Shown here piece by piece: positions 9,231 through 17,041 of a stretch of 64,000 nt of DNA. Below the pieces are notes generated by a model, which had not been told where the DNA came from, made no database searches, and was given only the letters and a program-made list of their open reading frames with translations. Source of the DNA: Streptomyces sp. NRRL S-350 (GTDB lineage: Bacteria > Actinomycetota > Actinomycetes > Streptomycetales > Streptomycetaceae). Within the stretch, counting starts at the first letter, position 1. Each line of letters begins with the position of its first letter. Location of the stretch: positions 269,830 through 333,829 of the forward strand of contig NZ_JOHO01000004.1 in NCBI RefSeq assembly GCF_000719705.1, written 5' to 3'. Both the position numbers and the translations under genes were made by a program.

Positions 9231-9275
9231 TTGTCACGCTTCTGGTCAAGATGAACAGACGACCGAACAATCGGT
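9231..9275 (+). promoter_or_regulatory. bkd operon promoter candidate with PaaR-like palindrome
   Basis: TTGTCA (9231-9236) with a 17-nt spacer to AACAGA (9254-9259) is a weak promoter candidate. It is followed at 9262-9275 by ACCGA-ACAA-TCGGT, a 5-bp-arm palindrome that differs by one base from the paaN operator. Its position over the expected transcription start fits repression. bkdA starts 34 bp further on. Confidence 0.5.
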
Positions 9276-9309
9276 AGGGAGCCCCCGCAACCCCTGGAGG
9301 TGCCCCGAG

Positions 9310-10449
9310 ATGACCGTTCTCGACCACAGACACCACACGGGCGTGCCGGGCTGGCTGCCCGGGGCCACTGCCCCGCGCACCGACCCGGCCCCCCTGCTCC
9401 CGGACCTCTCCCCCGTCCGGGTGCTCGGCACCCCCGCACTGGAGAAGTACGACCCGACGCTGCTGCGCAAGCTCTACCGCCGGCTGGTCGTCGGCCGCCG
9501 GTACAACCAGCAGGCGACCACCCTGACCAAGCAGGGACGCCTCGCCGTCTACCCGGCGTCCACCGGCCAGGAGGCCTGCCAGATCGCCGCCGCGCTGGTG
9601 CTCGGCGAGCGCGACTGGCTCTTCCCCAGCTACCGCGACACCCTCGCCGTGGTCTCCCGGGGCGTCGACCCGCTGGAGGCACTGACCCTGCTGCGCGGCA
9701 ACGCCCACACCGGCTACGACCCGCGCGCCAGCCGCACCGCCCCGCTCTGCACCCCGCTCGCCACCCAGGCCCCGCACGCCGTCGGACTCGCGCACGCCGC
9801 CCGGCTCAGCGGCGAGCCGGCGGTCGCGCTGGCGCTGCTCGGCGACGGCGGCACCAGCGAGGGAGACTTCCACGAAGCGCTCAACTTCGCGGCCGTCCTC
9901 AACGCGCCGGTGGTCTTCCTCGTGCAGAACAACGGCTACGCGATCTCCGTCCCGCTCAGCGCACAGTCCGCCGCGCCCAGCCTGGCCCACAAGGCCGTCG
10001 GCTACGGCATGCCGGGCCGACTGGTCGACGGCAACGACGCGCCCGCCGTGCACTCGGTGCTCACCGAAGCGGTCGAACGGGCCCGCGGCGGAGGCGGCCC
10101 GACCCTGGTCGAGGCGCTGACCTACCGGATCGAGGCGCACACCAACGCCGACGACGCCACCCGCTACCGCACCGAACCCGAGGTGGCCGCTTGGCGGGAA
10201 CACGACCCGATCCTGCTGATGGAGCGTGCGCTGCGCGGGCTCGGCGTGCTGGACGACCGGCTGGTGCAGGACGCCGCGGACGAGGCGGAGGCGCTGGCCG
10301 CCCGGATGCGGGCCGAGTTCCACGCCGAACCCGAACTCGACCCGATGTCGCTGTTCGCCCACGTCTTCGCCGAGCCCACCCCGCAACTGCGCGAGCAAGC
10401 CGCCCAGTTGTCCGCCGAGCTGGCCGCCGAGGCCGAGGTGCAGCACTGA
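9310..10449 (+). CDS. bkdA: Branched-chain 2-oxoacid dehydrogenase E1 alpha subunit
   Basis: A 379-residue thiamine-diphosphate-dependent E1 alpha subunit. With E1 beta it decarboxylates branched-chain 2-oxoacids (from Val, Leu, Ile) and passes the acyl group to lipoyl-E2, giving isobutyryl-, isovaleryl- or 2-methylbutyryl-CoA for catabolism and branched fatty-acid or polyketide starter units. The ThDP motif runs from GDG at residues 178-180 to NN at 207-208. The phosphorylation-loop region YRIEAHTNADDATRYR follows. LFPSYRDTLAVVSRGVDP near residue 100 is typical of BCKDH-type E1 alpha. The ATG at 9310 follows GGAGG 14 nt upstream. It is the first gene of a tightly coupled three-gene operon; its stop overlaps the next start (TGATG). 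No E3 gene is present. Confidence 0.93.
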   Translation: MTVLDHRHHTGVPGWLPGATAPRTDPAPLLPDLSPVRVLGTPALEKYDPTLLRKLYRRLVVGRRYNQQATTLTKQGRLAVYPASTGQEACQIAAALVLGERDWLFPSYRDTLAVVSRGVDPLEALTLLRGNAHTGYDPRASRTAPLCTPLATQAPHAVGLAHAARLSGEPAVALALLGDGGTSEGDFHEALNFAAVLNAPVVFLVQNNGYAISVPLSAQSAAPSLAHKAVGYGMPGRLVDGNDAPAVHSVLTEAVERARGGGGPTLVEALTYRIEAHTNADDATRYRTEPEVAAWREHDPILLMERALRGLGVLDDRLVQDAADEAEALAARMRAEFHAEPELDPMSLFAHVFAEPTPQLREQAAQLSAELAAEAEVQH

Positions 10450-11450
10450 TGCCCACGGTCGTCTCCTCCCCCACCGCCTCCATGGCGCAGGCGCTCAACT
10501 CCGCGCTGCGCGACGCCATGCGCGAGGACCCGGCGGTGCACGTCCTCGGCGAGGACGTCGGCGCGCTCGGCGGCGTCTTCCGGATCACCGACGGCCTGAC
10601 CGCCGAATTCGGCCCGGACCGCTGCCTGGACACCCCGCTGGCCGAGGCCGGCATCCTGGGCACCGCGATCGGCATGGCGATGTACGGGCTGCGCCCCGTC
10701 GTCGAGATGCAGTTCGACGCGTTCGCGTACCCGGCGCTGGAGCAGCTGTTCTCGCACGTCGCCAAGATGCGCAACCGCACGGCCGGCCGACTCCCGCTGC
10801 CGATCACCGTGCGCATCCCCTACGGCGGCGGCATCGGAGGGGTCGAGCACCACAGCGACGCCTCCGAGGCCTACTACACCAGCACCCCCGGCCTGCACGT
10901 CGTCACCCCGGCGACGGTGGCCGACGCGTACGGGCTGCTGCGCGCGTCGATCGCCTCCGACGACCCGGTGGTCTTCCTGGAGCCCAAGCGGCTCTACTGG
11001 GGCAAGGCCGAGTTCGACCCCGCGGCGCCGGTCGAGCCGATCGGCAGGGCCGTGCTGCGGCGCACCGGGACGTCCGCCGTGCTGATCACCTACGGCCCCT
11101 CGCTGCCGGTCTGCCTGGAGGCGGCCGAGACCGCCAAGGCCGAGGGCTGGGACCTCGCCGTGCTGGACCTGCGCACCCTGGTGCCGTTCGACGACGAGAC
11201 GGTCTGCCGGGTGGTGCGCTCGCTCGGCCGGGCCGTGGTGGTCCACGAGGCGAGCGGCTTCGGCGGCACCGGCGCGGAGATCGCCGCCCGGGTCACCGAG
11301 CGCTGCTTCCACCACCTGGCCGCGCCGGTGCTGCGGGTCACCGGCTTCGACGTCCCGTACCCGCCACCGATGCTGGAGCACCACCACCTGCCCGGGGTGG
11401 ACCGGATCCTGGACGCCGTCGCCCGGCTTCAGTGGGAGGACGGAGCATGA
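10449..11450 (+). CDS. bkdB: Branched-chain 2-oxoacid dehydrogenase E1 beta subunit
   Basis: A 333-residue E1 beta subunit that completes the ThDP active site with E1 alpha. Typical features are LGEDVGALGGVFRITDGL near residue 33, DTPLAEAGILGTAIGMAMYG near 60, and the conserved EMQFDAFAYPALEQLFSHVAK block with IRIPYGGGIGGVEHHSD-type sequence near 120. The ATG at 10449 overlaps the E1 alpha stop by one base, so translation is coupled; the start used here is internal to a longer open frame whose upstream part is out-of-frame bkdA sequence. The stop overlaps the E2 start by 4 bp. Confidence 0.93.
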   Translation: MPTVVSSPTASMAQALNSALRDAMREDPAVHVLGEDVGALGGVFRITDGLTAEFGPDRCLDTPLAEAGILGTAIGMAMYGLRPVVEMQFDAFAYPALEQLFSHVAKMRNRTAGRLPLPITVRIPYGGGIGGVEHHSDASEAYYTSTPGLHVVTPATVADAYGLLRASIASDDPVVFLEPKRLYWGKAEFDPAAPVEPIGRAVLRRTGTSAVLITYGPSLPVCLEAAETAKAEGWDLAVLDLRTLVPFDDETVCRVVRSLGRAVVVHEASGFGGTGAEIAARVTERCFHHLAAPVLRVTGFDVPYPPPMLEHHHLPGVDRILDAVARLQWEDGA

Positions 11451-12841
11451 TGCCCGTCGTGCGCGAGTTCCGGCTGCCCGACCTCGGTGAGGGGCTCACC
11501 GGGGCGGAGGTGGTGCGCTGGATGGTCGAGGTCGGCGAGGTGATCGCGGTCGACCAGCCGGTGGTGGAGGTGGAGACGGCCAAGGCCGTGGTGGAGGTGC
11601 CCTGCCCGTACGGCGGGGTGGTCACCGCGCGGTACGGCGAGGAGGGCGAGGAGATCGCCGTGGGCGCGCCGCTGGTGACGGTCGCGGTGGCGCCGGCGGA
11701 CGGTTTCTCGGACGGCTTCTCGGACGGGTCCTCGGACCGGCCCTCGGACGGGTCCGCGTCCTCGGTGGGCGAGACCGTCGAACGGCCGTTGGTCGGGTAC
11801 GGCGTCGTGGAGCCCGGGAAGGGCGGCCGGCGGCGCCGGGTCGGGGCGGGTGTTTCGGGGTCCTCGGGGGCCTCGGGGGCCTCGGGGGCCTCGGGGGCCC
11901 TGGGCGCGGTCGCTTCGGGGGCCTCGGCGGTGGCCGCTCCGGTCACGGTCGTGCCGGTGGCCGCTGGCCCGGCCGTGGTGCCCGTGATCTCGCCGCTGGT
12001 GCGGCGGCTGGCCCGGGAGCAGGGGGTCGAACTGGCCTCGCTGACCGGCAGCGGGCCGGACGGCCTGATCATGCGGGCGGACGTCGAACGGGCGGTCGCG
12101 GCGAAGGTGGCCGCGCCCGTGGCGCCCAGTGCGGCCTTCCCGGCGGCCGCGCAGGAGGGCGTCGTCCCGCTGCGCGGACTGCGCAAGGCGGTGGCCGAGA
12201 AGCTCAGCCGCAGCCACCGGGAGATTCCGGCGGCGACCTGCTGGGTGGATGCCGACGCGACCGAACTGATGGCTCTTCGGCGGCAGTTGAATGCCACGCC
12301 GGGACCGAAGGTGAGCGTGCTGGCGCTGCTGGCGCGGATCTGCACGGTCGCGCTGGCCCGCTTCCCCGAGCTCAACTCCTCGGTGACCGAAGACGGTTCG
12401 GGGATCGTCCGGCACTCGGCGGTGCACCTGGGCTTCGCGGCGCAGGGCGAGCGCGGCCTGGTCGTCCCGGTGGTCCGGGACGCGCAGGCCCGCAGTACCG
12501 AGCAACTCGGCGAGGAACTGGGCCGGTTGACCGAGGGGGCCCGCAGCGGCGCGCTCACCCCGGCCGAACTGACCGGTGGCACCTTCACGTTGAACAACTA
12601 CGGTGTGTTCGGCGTGGACGGCTCCACCCCGATCCTCAACCACCCGGAGGCGGCGATGCTCGGGGTCGGTCGGATCGTCGCCAAACCGTGGGTGCACGAG
12701 GGGCAGTTGGCGGTGCGCGAGGTGACGCAGCTGTCGTTCACCTTCGACCACCGGGTCTGCGACGGCGGGACGGCGGGAGGCTTCCTGCGCTTCGTCGCGG
12801 ACTGCGTGGAGCGGCCGGGCATGCTGCTGCGGCAGCTCTGA
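11447..12841 (+). CDS. bkdC: Branched-chain 2-oxoacid dehydrogenase E2 (dihydrolipoyl acyltransferase)
   Basis: A 464-residue E2 core enzyme that carries the acyl group on lipoate and transfers it to CoA. Order of domains: a lipoyl domain (about 3-80, lipoyl Lys46 in VETAKA); a low-complexity linker with SDGF/SDGS and Gly-Ala-Ser repeats (about 85-170); a peripheral subunit-binding domain (ISPLVRRLAREQGVELASLT, about 180-220); and a CAT-fold acyltransferase domain (about 240-464) with His435 and Asp439 in DHRVCDGG. The usual motif is HRxxDG, and the active-site pair is kept. Only one lipoyl domain is present. The ATG at 11447 lies in GGAGCATGATG, overlapping the E1 beta stop. A strong hairpin ends the operon. 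Confidence 0.93.
   Translation: MMPVVREFRLPDLGEGLTGAEVVRWMVEVGEVIAVDQPVVEVETAKAVVEVPCPYGGVVTARYGEEGEEIAVGAPLVTVAVAPADGFSDGFSDGSSDRPSDGSASSVGETVERPLVGYGVVEPGKGGRRRRVGAGVSGSSGASGASGASGALGAVASGASAVAAPVTVVPVAAGPAVVPVISPLVRRLAREQGVELASLTGSGPDGLIMRADVERAVAAKVAAPVAPSAAFPAAAQEGVVPLRGLRKAVAEKLSRSHREIPAATCWVDADATELMALRRQLNATPGPKVSVLALLARICTVALARFPELNSSVTEDGSGIVRHSAVHLGFAAQGERGLVVPVVRDAQARSTEQLGEELGRLTEGARSGALTPAELTGGTFTLNNYGVFGVDGSTPILNHPEAAMLGVGRIVAKPWVHEGQLAVREVTQLSFTFDHRVCDGGTAGGFLRFVADCVERPGMLLRQL
11863..11898 (+). repeat. 9-bp tandem repeat in the E2 linker
   Basis: Four perfect copies of CTCGGGGGC encode the SGA-type Gly-Ala-Ser linker of the E2 protein. A degenerate 12-bp period encoding SDG units lies just upstream (about 11699-11757). 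Such repeats lengthen or shorten the flexible linker in frame. Confidence 0.8.
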
Positions 12842-12862
12842 GCGAACCGGCTCTGAGCAGGG

Positions 12863-12906
12863 CGCGGTCGCCCTGGGTGGACGGGGGACCACCGAGGGCG
12901 ACCGCG
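12863..12906 (+). terminator. bkd operon terminator
   Basis: Perfect 12-bp stem (CGCGGTCGCCCT at 12863-12874 with its complement at 12895-12906). The 20-nt loop holds a second inner stem GGTGG/CCACC. It starts 22 bp past the E2 stop codon. Confidence 0.8.
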
Positions 12907-12964
12907 ATCGAGTGAGAGTAGCGCGTTCCCCGGGCGGGCGTCCGGGCTTCGCGCGATTTGTCGG

Positions 12965-14767
12965 ATGAGCAGTTCGGCCGTGCCACGCTGCCTAGGCGTC
13001 AGCAGAGACGAGCCAGGGTGGCGCAGGGCGGTCGGAGGCGAAACGATTCTCTTGGGTACTCGAAACGTAGCGGTGAAGTCCCGCAGAACACTTCTGGTCC
13101 GTACCGGGCACGGCTCGGCGGCGGCCACCTCCGTACCGGGCCTGCCGGAGCTCCCGCCGACGGCCACGACGGCAACGGGCGTGACGGCAACGGGCGTGAC
13201 GGCGGGGGTGCCGGCGGCGCGCGTGACGGCGGAGGCGCCCACGGAGGTCCTGCCGACGGCGCCCGTCGGTCCGGTGATCCCGGCCATGCCGTCCGAGCCG
13301 CCGGCCGTCCCGGCGCCGAGCCGCCCGGAGGCGGTCTCGACCACCGGGACCTCACCCGCCTTCCGGCCGCTGTTCACCGATGCTCCCGGGCTCAACTGGT
13401 CAGGCCCCGGAGACGGTCGGAGCGATGCCTGGGCCGCGCGGGGGCCCGCCGGGCAGCCCCCGGCCGCACCGCCGTTCGGGTCGCCGCCCGCGTGGCCACC
13501 CACGCCGCCCTCGGCGCCACCCGCACCGCCCTGGGCGCCACCCGCACCGCCCTGGGCGCCACCCGCACCGCCCTCGGCGCTGCCGAGCCTGCCGACGCCC
13601 GTCGGGCAGGCCGCGCCGGACGTCGAACTGCCCCTCACCGCACGGGACATCGAGCTGATCCGGGCCAGCCTGGCCGCCGTCGAGCCGGTCGCCGACCGGG
13701 CCACCGCGCACTTCTACGCGCTGCTCTTCCTGCACCACCCCGAGGTACGCTCGCTCTTCCCGGCCGCCATGGACGTCCAGCGCGACCGGCTGTTCCGCGC
13801 CCTGCTGTCCGCGGCCCGCGGCGCCGAGGATCCGGTGGCCCTGCGCGCCGGACTGAGCGCGCTCGGCCGCGGCCACCGCCGGTACGGCACGCTGACCGGC
13901 CACTACGCGCCGGTGGGGGAGTGCCTGGTGCAGGCGCTCGCCCGGTACGCGGCCGGCCGCTGGGACGCCGACACCGAACTGGCCTGGCGCCGCGCCTACC
14001 GGCTGATCTCCTCGACGATGATCGAGGCCGCCGAGGAGGCCGCCCGCACCTCCCCGCCCTGGTGGCAGGGCGAGGTCGTCCGGCACGAGCGCCGCACCCC
14101 GGACGTCGCGGTGATCACCGTCCGCCCGGACCAGGCGTACCCGTTCCGGGCCGGGCAGTACACCAGCCTGGAGACGCCCTGGTGGCCGCGGGTCTGGCGG
14201 CACTACTCCTTCGCCTCCGCGCCCCGCCCGGACGGCCTGCTGACCTTCCACGTCAAGGCCGTGCAGGCGGGCTGGGTGAGCAACGCGCTGGTCCACCGGG
14301 CCGCACCCGGGGACGTACTGCGGCTAGGCCCGGCGGCCGGCGAGATGACCGTCGACCACACCGGCGGCCCCGACCTGCTCTGCCTCGGCGGCGGCACCGG
14401 CATCGCGCCGATCCGCGCACTGGTCGAGGAGGCCGCCGCGCACGGCTCGCCCGGCCGCCGCGTCGAGGTGTTCTACGGCGCCCGCCGCGCCGCCGACCTG
14501 TACGAACTGGACGGCCTGTGCGAGCTGGCCCGGGCCCACCCCTGGCTGACGGTGCGGCCGGTGCTCTCCGGCACCGGCCCGGCCGAGGGCGCCCTGACCG
14601 GCGAACTGCCCGAGGTGGTCGGCCGGTTCGGCCCGTGGGCGGGGCACGAGGCGGTGCTCAGCGGGCCGCCCGCGATGGTGCGCCGGGGCGTCGGAGTGCT
14701 GCTGCGGGCCGGGGTGCCGGCCGAGCGGATCCGGCACGACCTGGTCGGCGATCTGGCCGCCGGGTGA
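12965..14767 (+). CDS. Flavohaemoglobin-type globin-reductase with long Pro-rich N-terminal extension
   Basis: Up to 600 residues. The C-terminal 385 residues form a single-domain globin fused to an FAD/NAD(P)H reductase, as in Hmp, which oxidises NO to nitrate. Haem-pocket residues are visible: Tyr251 (B10, HFYALLF) and proximal His304 (GRGHRRYG). The reductase has RHYSFAS at 412-418 for FAD, and GGGTGIAPIRAL and FYGARR for NAD(P)H. The first 215 residues are Ala/Pro/Thr-rich, with three APPAPPW-like repeats near 185-205; this is unusual, since Hmp starts directly with the globin. The start is uncertain: the ATG at 12965 has no clear ribosome-binding site, while an in-frame GTG at 13073 would shorten the extension. 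A terminator isolates it from bkd; it is convergent with the Nudix gene. Confidence 0.8.
   Translation: MSSSAVPRCLGVSRDEPGWRRAVGGETILLGTRNVAVKSRRTLLVRTGHGSAAATSVPGLPELPPTATTATGVTATGVTAGVPAARVTAEAPTEVLPTAPVGPVIPAMPSEPPAVPAPSRPEAVSTTGTSPAFRPLFTDAPGLNWSGPGDGRSDAWAARGPAGQPPAAPPFGSPPAWPPTPPSAPPAPPWAPPAPPWAPPAPPSALPSLPTPVGQAAPDVELPLTARDIELIRASLAAVEPVADRATAHFYALLFLHHPEVRSLFPAAMDVQRDRLFRALLSAARGAEDPVALRAGLSALGRGHRRYGTLTGHYAPVGECLVQALARYAAGRWDADTELAWRRAYRLISSTMIEAAEEAARTSPPWWQGEVVRHERRTPDVAVITVRPDQAYPFRAGQYTSLETPWWPRVWRHYSFASAPRPDGLLTFHVKAVQAGWVSNALVHRAAPGDVLRLGPAAGEMTVDHTGGPDLLCLGGGTGIAPIRALVEEAAAHGSPGRRVEVFYGARRAADLYELDGLCELARAHPWLTVRPVLSGTGPAEGALTGELPEVVGRFGPWAGHEAVLSGPPAMVRRGVGVLLRAGVPAERIRHDLVGDLAAG
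13513..13577 (+). repeat. 21-bp tandem repeat in the globin N-terminal extension
   Basis: About three copies of a 21-bp unit containing GCGCCACCCGCACCGCCCTG encode repeated APPAPPW heptapeptides in the Pro-rich tail. The last copy is slightly diverged. Confidence 0.75.
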
Positions 14768-15316
14768 TCACCCGAGATCGGGCGCGAGCAGCGCCCGGAT
14801 GCCCTCGATGTTGGCCGCCAGGTACGCCCGCAGCCGCGGTGGGACGACGTTGACCGAGGTGACGCCCTCGCGGGTGAACGGCAGCCGGACCACCTCGTAC
14901 TCGCCGTTGGGCTCCGTCACCTCGGGGCCGTGCCGCCGGCTGAGGTCCATCGAGGCGAGCCGGCAGACGAAGAAGTGCTGCACCTTGACGCCGTGCGGGT
15001 GCAGCGGGGTGCCGTCGTCGTGGAAGGGGTGGCTGATGGTGTCGACGAAGGCGGGCACCACGTCCACGACCTTGCCGCCCAACTCCTCGTCCACCTCGCG
15101 GTGCAGCGCCTCGACCACCGTCCGGTCGCCGCGCTCGACCCCGCCGCCGGGCGTGATCCAGTACGGGTGCGGCGCGCCGGGCCGGACCCGCCGGATCAGC
15201 ACGATCGAGGCCGGGCCGTACGGATCGTCCGGATCCAGCTCCAGCAGGATCGCCCGTGCGGTGCGCTTGACCACCGGGCGCGGTGGCGGGATTCGGTTCT
15301 CGGTGCCCATGGCCAC
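14768..15316 (-). CDS. Nudix hydrolase
   Basis: A 182-residue Nudix-fold protein that would hydrolyse a nucleoside diphosphate linked to another moiety. The core catalytic helix is visible as EALHREVDEELGG around residue 75, preceded by the GGGVERGD loop. The Glu-Glu of REVDEELG, which coordinates metal, is intact. The spacing upstream differs from the canonical box, in which a Glu normally sits 8 residues before the RE; here that position is Arg. The substrate is therefore not predictable. The tail RLRAYLAANIEGIRALL is a helical extension. The ATG at 15316 is in a GC-rich context. The gene converges with the globin and is divergent from ssgA. Confidence 0.85.
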   Translation of the reverse strand: MAMGTENRIPPPRPVVKRTARAILLELDPDDPYGPASIVLIRRVRPGAPHPYWITPGGGVERGDRTVVEALHREVDEELGGKVVDVVPAFVDTISHPFHDDGTPLHPHGVKVQHFFVCRLASMDLSRRHGPEVTEPNGEYEVVRLPFTREGVTSVNVVPPRLRAYLAANIEGIRALLAPDLG

Positions 15317-15598
15317 CTCCGGGGCTGGCGCGTTGTGCGGGAGTCTCCCGCGCGGGGAAAGGGTCGAAACACGGGAAATGGACCGAAACGCCGACCCGGT
15401 CGGGTGCGTCCGTTCGGGGCGCCGCTGTGCTGCAATGGGCGGCTATCGGGCACATCGGATGTTTCGCTCCACATGTCCGTTCTGGGCACGGGCGTGGATG
15501 GGTTGCATAAACCGTCACAAAAACCGTCGAAACCATGCCCTGGCAGCCATCGGACCCAGTAAGACGAAGGCCCGGGCAGAACGAGAGGTACTGGCGCC
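15317..15598. other. Divergent Nudix/ssgA intergenic region
   Basis: 282 bp between the Nudix start and the ssgA start, AT-richer near 15465-15535 (ATAAACCGTCACAAAAACCG). This is the likely ssgA promoter region, but I cannot fix -10/-35 boxes. No IclR-type ssgR gene is found here, although ssgR normally precedes ssgA in Streptomyces. Confidence 0.5.
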
Positions 15599-16024
15599 AT
15601 GCAGCACAGCACAGTCCAGGGCCACCTGGTGATGAGCCTCGTGGTCTCGCACGAGCTCTCCTTCCACCTCCTGGCGGAGCTGGTGTACGAGGTCGACGAC
15701 CCGTACGCGGTCCGGCTCACCTTCCACCTGCCCGGGGACGCCCCGGTCACCTGGTTCTTCGCGCGGGAACTGCTGGTCGACGGGATCAGCGGGCCCGCCG
15801 GCGAGGGCGACGTCCACATCCACCCGGACGGCGAGGAACTCTCGGAAGTCTGCGTCGTGCTGCGCTCCCCCGAGGGAGAAGCCGTGCTGCGGGCCTCCTC
15901 GGAGCCGCTGGCCGCCTTCCTGGCCCGCACCGACCGGCTGGTGCCGCTGGGGCGGGAACGCGCCGAGCGGGAACTCGACGCCCGGCTCGCGGACATCCTC
16001 CGAGGGTGCGAGAACGCGGGCTGA
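15599..16024 (+). CDS. ssgA: SsgA-like sporulation and cell-division regulator
   Basis: A 141-residue SsgA-like protein (SALP). These are small actinomycete-specific cytoplasmic proteins that control septum site selection and peptidoglycan processing during sporulation. It matches SsgA rather than SsgB in the blocks I recall: MSLVVSHELSFHLLAELVYE, DDPYAVRLTFHLPGDAPVTW, GDVHIHP, FLARTDRLVPLG, and a C-terminus ending NAG. The ATG at 15599 follows AACGAGAGG. The position two genes before the thiC region also matches the S. coelicolor order. The IclR activator gene ssgR is not immediately upstream. Assignment as SsgA itself, rather than another SALP, is likely but not certain. Confidence 0.85.
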   Translation: MQHSTVQGHLVMSLVVSHELSFHLLAELVYEVDDPYAVRLTFHLPGDAPVTWFFARELLVDGISGPAGEGDVHIHPDGEELSEVCVVLRSPEGEAVLRASSEPLAAFLARTDRLVPLGRERAERELDARLADILRGCENAG

Positions 16025-16142
16025 GCAGCCGGAAGGGCGGCCCCGGCCGCGGTGCGGTGCGGGCTCCGGGGGCGAAGCCTCCGTACGCGGCCTCCGTGCG
16101 CGTGGTCCGTGCGCGGCGTCCGAAGCAGGAGAAGCAGGACGA

Positions 16143-16176
16143 AGGCCCGCACCCGGATGCTCCCGGGTACGGGCCT
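16143..16176. terminator. Bidirectional terminator between ssgA and the holin-like gene
   Basis: Two-part stem: outer AGGCCCG/CGGGCCT and inner ACCCGG/CCGGGT separated by one mismatch, with a short loop and followed by CTCTTG. It serves two convergent genes. Confidence 0.75.
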
Positions 16177-16201
16177 CTTGCGCGGGCGGCCACGACAGCC
16201 G

Positions 16202-16582
16202 TCAGTCGTCGTCCAGGGCCAGGTGCAGGCCCCACGCCACCAGACTGATGATCAGCGAACCGAACAGGGCCGCCACGAAGCCGGTCACATGGAAGTCCAA
16301 CTCCAGCTTCCCCGACGCCCACGAGGTCAGCAGCAGCATCAGGGCGTTGATCACGAAGGTGATCAGCCCCAGCGTGAGGATGAACAACGGGAACGAGAAC
16401 AACTTGACCACCGGCTTGATCAGCCAGTTGACGACGCCGAACACGACGGCGACACCGAGCACCGTGAGTGCCTTGTGCTGCCAGTCGGCGTTGCCCTGGG
16501 CGAGTTGGATGCCGCTGACGAGCCAGGCGGCGACCCAGATGGCCGCCGCGTTGATCAGTGTCTTGATGACGAAACCCTTCAT
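16202..16582 (-). CDS. Phage-holin-like four-TM membrane protein (PF04020 type)
   Basis: About 126 residues with four hydrophobic segments. FGVVNWLIKPVVKLFSFPLF followed by LGLITFVINALMLLL is characteristic of the holin_4_2/YvlD family of small bacterial membrane proteins. Despite the family name there is no prophage context. The start is placed at the MKGFVIKTLINA methionine (16582), which begins the first membrane helix; an in-frame ATG at 16606 would add eight residues. The function is unknown. It is divergent from the cupin gene. Confidence 0.8.
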   Translation of the reverse strand: MKGFVIKTLINAAAIWVAAWLVSGIQLAQGNADWQHKALTVLGVAVVFGVVNWLIKPVVKLFSFPLFILTLGLITFVINALMLLLTSWASGKLELDFHVTGFVAALFGSLIISLVAWGLHLALDDD

Positions 16583-16690
16583 GGCGCCCAAGCCTGGCAG
16601 CACCACCGGCCCGGGGGAACCACCTCACGGCGGGTTTGGTGTTGAATGCCCCTGGTCCCGGAGGTGGACGGACGAGGGAGGACGGCGCCG

Positions 16691-17008
16691 GTGAAGCTCT
16701 TCCGGCTGGACGAACTGGACACCGAGCGAGCGGCCAACGACGGCGCGTACCTGCGGTTCCTGCGCGAACCGCGGATGTCCGCCGGGCTGTACGCGCTCTC
16801 CCCCGGCGACACCGACCCGCAGACCGCGCACCGGCAGGACGAGATCTACCAGGTGATCAGCGGCCGGGCCGAACTCACCGTCGGCACCGAGACCGCGACC
16901 GTCGGGCGCGGCACTGTCGTGTACGTCCCGGCCGGCACCCCGCACCGGTTCCACCACATCACCGAGGAACTGCGCGTCCTGGTGGTCTTCTCCCCGCCGG
17001 AGGACTGA
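16691..17008 (+). CDS. Small single-domain cupin
   Basis: A 105-residue beta-barrel cupin. Metal-binding motif 1 is seen as the THR..EIYQVISGRAEL-type block (HRQDEIYQVISG) and motif 2 as VPAGTPHRFHHITEEL. The GTG at 16691 is preceded by AGGGAGGACGG, so it is preferred to the upstream ATG at 16646. It lies 30 bp before tenA on the same strand, though tenA seems to have its own leaderless promoter. The ligand is unknown. A link to thiamin salvage is only positional. Confidence 0.8.
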   Translation: MKLFRLDELDTERAANDGAYLRFLREPRMSAGLYALSPGDTDPQTAHRQDEIYQVISGRAELTVGTETATVGRGTVVYVPAGTPHRFHHITEELRVLVVFSPPED

Positions 17009-17025
17009 CCCGACGGGCGGGCGTC

Positions 17026-17041
17026 TAGGGTCGTCCGCATG
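17026..17041 (+). promoter_or_regulatory. Leaderless promoter candidate for tenA
   Basis: TAGGGT at 17026-17031 is a good actinobacterial -10 hexamer and ends 7 nt before the tenA ATG at 17039. The transcript would start at or next to the start codon, and no Shine-Dalgarno is present. A -35 box is weak (GACTGA at 17003-17008). Confidence 0.45.

Noticed and set aside
3192..12841. Aromatic polyketide biosynthetic cluster (monooxygenase plus bkd starter supply)
   Set aside because: No ketosynthase, acyl carrier protein or other core biosynthetic gene is present; the genes look like primary or catabolic metabolism.
16202..16606. Prophage or lysis module suggested by the holin-like protein
   Set aside because: The four-TM family is a general bacterial membrane protein family; no endolysin, capsid or integrase genes are nearby.
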